In this document: positions 62,791 to 64,000 of the stretch, piece after piece
Layout of the letters: each line of letters starts with the position of its first letter
Position numbering within the stretch: the stretch's first letter is position 1
Assembly: GCF_019799925.1 (NCBI RefSeq)
Contig: NZ_JABGCG010000003.1
Coordinates: forward strand, 248,001 to 312,000
From: Blastococcus sp. CPCC 205250
GTDB lineage: Bacteria > Actinomycetota > Actinomycetes > Mycobacteriales > Geodermatophilaceae
DNA: 64,000 bases
Direction of reading: 5' to 3'
Notes under the pieces: generated by a model
What the model saw: the letters and a program-made list of their open reading frames with translations, nothing else
Database searches by the model: none
Told to the model about the DNA's origin: nothing
Position numbers and translations under genes: made by a program

Positions 62791-62837
62791 GAAGGCGGCC
62801 CCCGGACGACACCCGGGCCGGTGACCCCCGGACGCCG

Positions 62838-62873
62838 CTCGGGCCGGTGACCCCTGAGGGTCACCGGCCCGAG
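62838..62873 (-). terminator. Hairpin terminator of the NlpC/P60 gene
   Basis: Perfect 16-bp stem (62838-62853 with 62858-62873), loop CTGA, 32 bases after the stop codon. Confidence 0.75.
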
Positions 62874-62905
62874 TGCCGTGCTCGCCCGCCGAGGCGGGCC
62901 CGCGC

Positions 62906-64000
62906 TCAGAGGATGCGGCGCATGGCGGTGATCCCGCCCATGGAGTCGACGCTGACCACCTTCACCGGCTGACCGGAGGTGGAGGCGTGCACCATCTGGC
63001 CGTTGCCGATGTACATCGAGACGTGGCTGACCGGGCTGTAGTAGAAGATCAGGTCGCCCGGCTGCAGCTCGGCCCGCGAGACCGCGGTGCCCATCTGGGC
63101 CTGCATGCGGCTCGAGTGCGGCAGGCTGACGCCGGCCGCGGCGTAGGCGTACTGGGTCAGGCCCGAGCAGTCGAAGGAGTTCGGCCCGCTGGCGCCCCAC
63201 ACGTAGGAGTCGCCGACCTGGGCCAGCGCCGTGTCGACGGCGGCCTGCGCGCTCCCGCTGGCGGCCACCGGCCGCGCCACGGCGGCCGGAGCGACGGCCT
63301 GCCCGGTCTGGGCGACCTGGGCCTCCTGCACCTGCTGCTGCTGGGCGGCGGTGAGCTCGGTGAACTGCTGCTGGTAGTCGGCGATGTCCGACTGCAGCTG
63401 CTCCTCCTGGGCGCTGAGGTCGTCCAGCGTCTGCCGGGCGGCGGCCTCCGCGGCGTCGGCCCCGGCCTCGGCCTGCTCGGCCTCCGCCGCCGCCACCGAC
63501 ACGTCGTCGAGGACGCCGGTCGTGTGCCCGGCGATCTGGTCGAGGAAGGTCAGGCTGCTGACGAAGTCCTCGGCGGAGTCACTGGTCATCAGCAGGTCGA
63601 GCGTGGCCAGTTCCTCGCCGGCACCGGCGGTGTAGGCGCTGCGGGCGACCTGGCGCAGCTGACCGTCGAGGGAGTCGAGCTGGGCCCGGGCCTCCTCGAC
63701 GTCCTGCCGGGCGGTGGCGACGGCGAGCTGCTGCAGGCCCAGGACCTCGCGGGCCTCGTTGACCTGCTCGCTGACGACCTCCAGCCGGTGGCTCGCGTCG
63801 GCGACCAGCTGGGCGGCCTGCTCGGGCGTGGTGGCCGTCTCCGGGTCTGCGGCGGCAGTGCCCGGCAGCGTGGTGACGGTCAGGGCGGCGGCGGTGCCCA
63901 CCAGGAACCCGCGGCCGAGCCGGCGGGAGCGGGAGGGACGGGACCCGGACGGGATACCGGGGTGGAGCTGGTGTCGTGCATGCCCCAGGGCAGGGCGAGG
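62906..64000 (-). CDS. NlpC/P60 peptidoglycan hydrolase (RipC-like), 5' end outside the window
   Basis: The frame remains open to base 64000 without an ATG, GTG or TTG before GTG 63901; the residues upstream of it (SRRLGRGFLVGTAAALTVTT) are the basic and hydrophobic part of a signal peptide ending near GTAAA, so the true start lies beyond the window. A coiled coil of about 180 residues (LVADASHRLEVVSEQVNEAR onward) leads to an NlpC/P60 domain with nucleophile Cys in DCSGLTQYAYAAAG, His in SHVSMYIGNGQ and a third polar residue in VHASTSG. Secreted D,L-endopeptidase for cell separation or wall growth; similar, from memory, to Rv2190c. Confidence 0.9.
   Translation of the reverse strand, partial: PRPALGHARHQLHPGIPSGSRPSRSRRLGRGFLVGTAAALTVTTLPGTAAADPETATTPEQAAQLVADASHRLEVVSEQVNEAREVLGLQQLAVATARQDVEEARAQLDSLDGQLRQVARSAYTAGAGEELATLDLLMTSDSAEDFVSSLTFLDQIAGHTTGVLDDVSVAAAEAEQAEAGADAAEAAARQTLDDLSAQEEQLQSDIADYQQQFTELTAAQQQQVQEAQVAQTGQAVAPAAVARPVAASGSAQAAVDTALAQVGDSYVWGASGPNSFDCSGLTQYAYAAAGVSLPHSSRMQAQMGTAVSRAELQPGDLIFYYSPVSHVSMYIGNGQMVHASTSGQPVKVVSVDSMGGITAMRRIL

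Overview
The window is very GC-rich chromosomal DNA with GTG starts, GTGA/ATGA stop-start overlaps, many apparently leaderless promoters, mycobacterial-type LexA sites, an error-prone DnaE2, a PimB'-type mannosyltransferase and C40 carotenoid genes. This points to an actinobacterium; the pigment genes and style fit the Geodermatophilaceae (Blastococcus, Geodermatophilus, Modestobacter), but the family is an inference. No rRNA, tRNA, CRISPR array, insertion sequence or prophage was seen, and no stretch above 300 bases lacks a gene.

Layout. 1-4090: end of a MoxR ATPase, a DUF58 protein and a membrane transglutaminase, one operon. 4234-6147: DUF3040 membrane protein and SOS-controlled DNA polymerase IV (dinB) with a perfect LexA box. 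6337-8985: a three-gene cassette of a Gly/Asp/Ala repeat peptide, a JmjC-type cupin oxygenase and a sucrase/ferredoxin-like protein; this is the best candidate here for an undescribed system. 8982-12680: YdeI-like protein, phosphodiesterase, methyltransferase, VOC protein, SGNH hydrolase. 12692-17483: SOS operon DUF6504-HEPN-dnaE2 with a second perfect LexA box. 17666-21136: DinB-fold protein, HNH endonuclease, YbaK-type deacylase, acetyltransferase.

21133-24703 and 29129-33287 are two carotenoid loci. The second makes the backbone (crtE, crtI, crtB and a heterodimeric lycopene cyclase). The first decorates it (CrtO/CrtI-like oxidoreductase, CruF-like hydratase, CruG-like glycosyltransferase). 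Between them lie a flavin reductase-like protein, adenosine kinase, a CDP-alcohol phosphatidyltransferase and metF.

33310-47523: Rv2175c-like DNA-binding protein divergent from an alpha-hydroxy-acid oxidase, a ZTP riboswitch in front of glyA, a PknL-like PASTA kinase, endonuclease IV, an iron-storage pair (Bfd and bacterioferritin) with IdeR-like sites, threonine aldolase, DAHP synthase, a phosphofructokinase with PPi-type residues, an exoribonuclease and glycerol kinase.

47539-64000: Na+/H+ antiporter; SDR divergent from a Baeyer-Villiger-type monooxygenase/hydrolase/TetR operon with two palindromic operators; then lipid and envelope genes (PlsC acyltransferase, esterase, ROK glucokinase, ArsA-like protein, SRPBCC protein, long-chain acyl-CoA ligase, PimB', M48 protease) and an NlpC/P60 peptidoglycan hydrolase that runs off the end. 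From memory, much of 28-64 kb follows the Mycobacterium tuberculosis order Rv2172c-Rv2190c, with carotenoid genes inserted.
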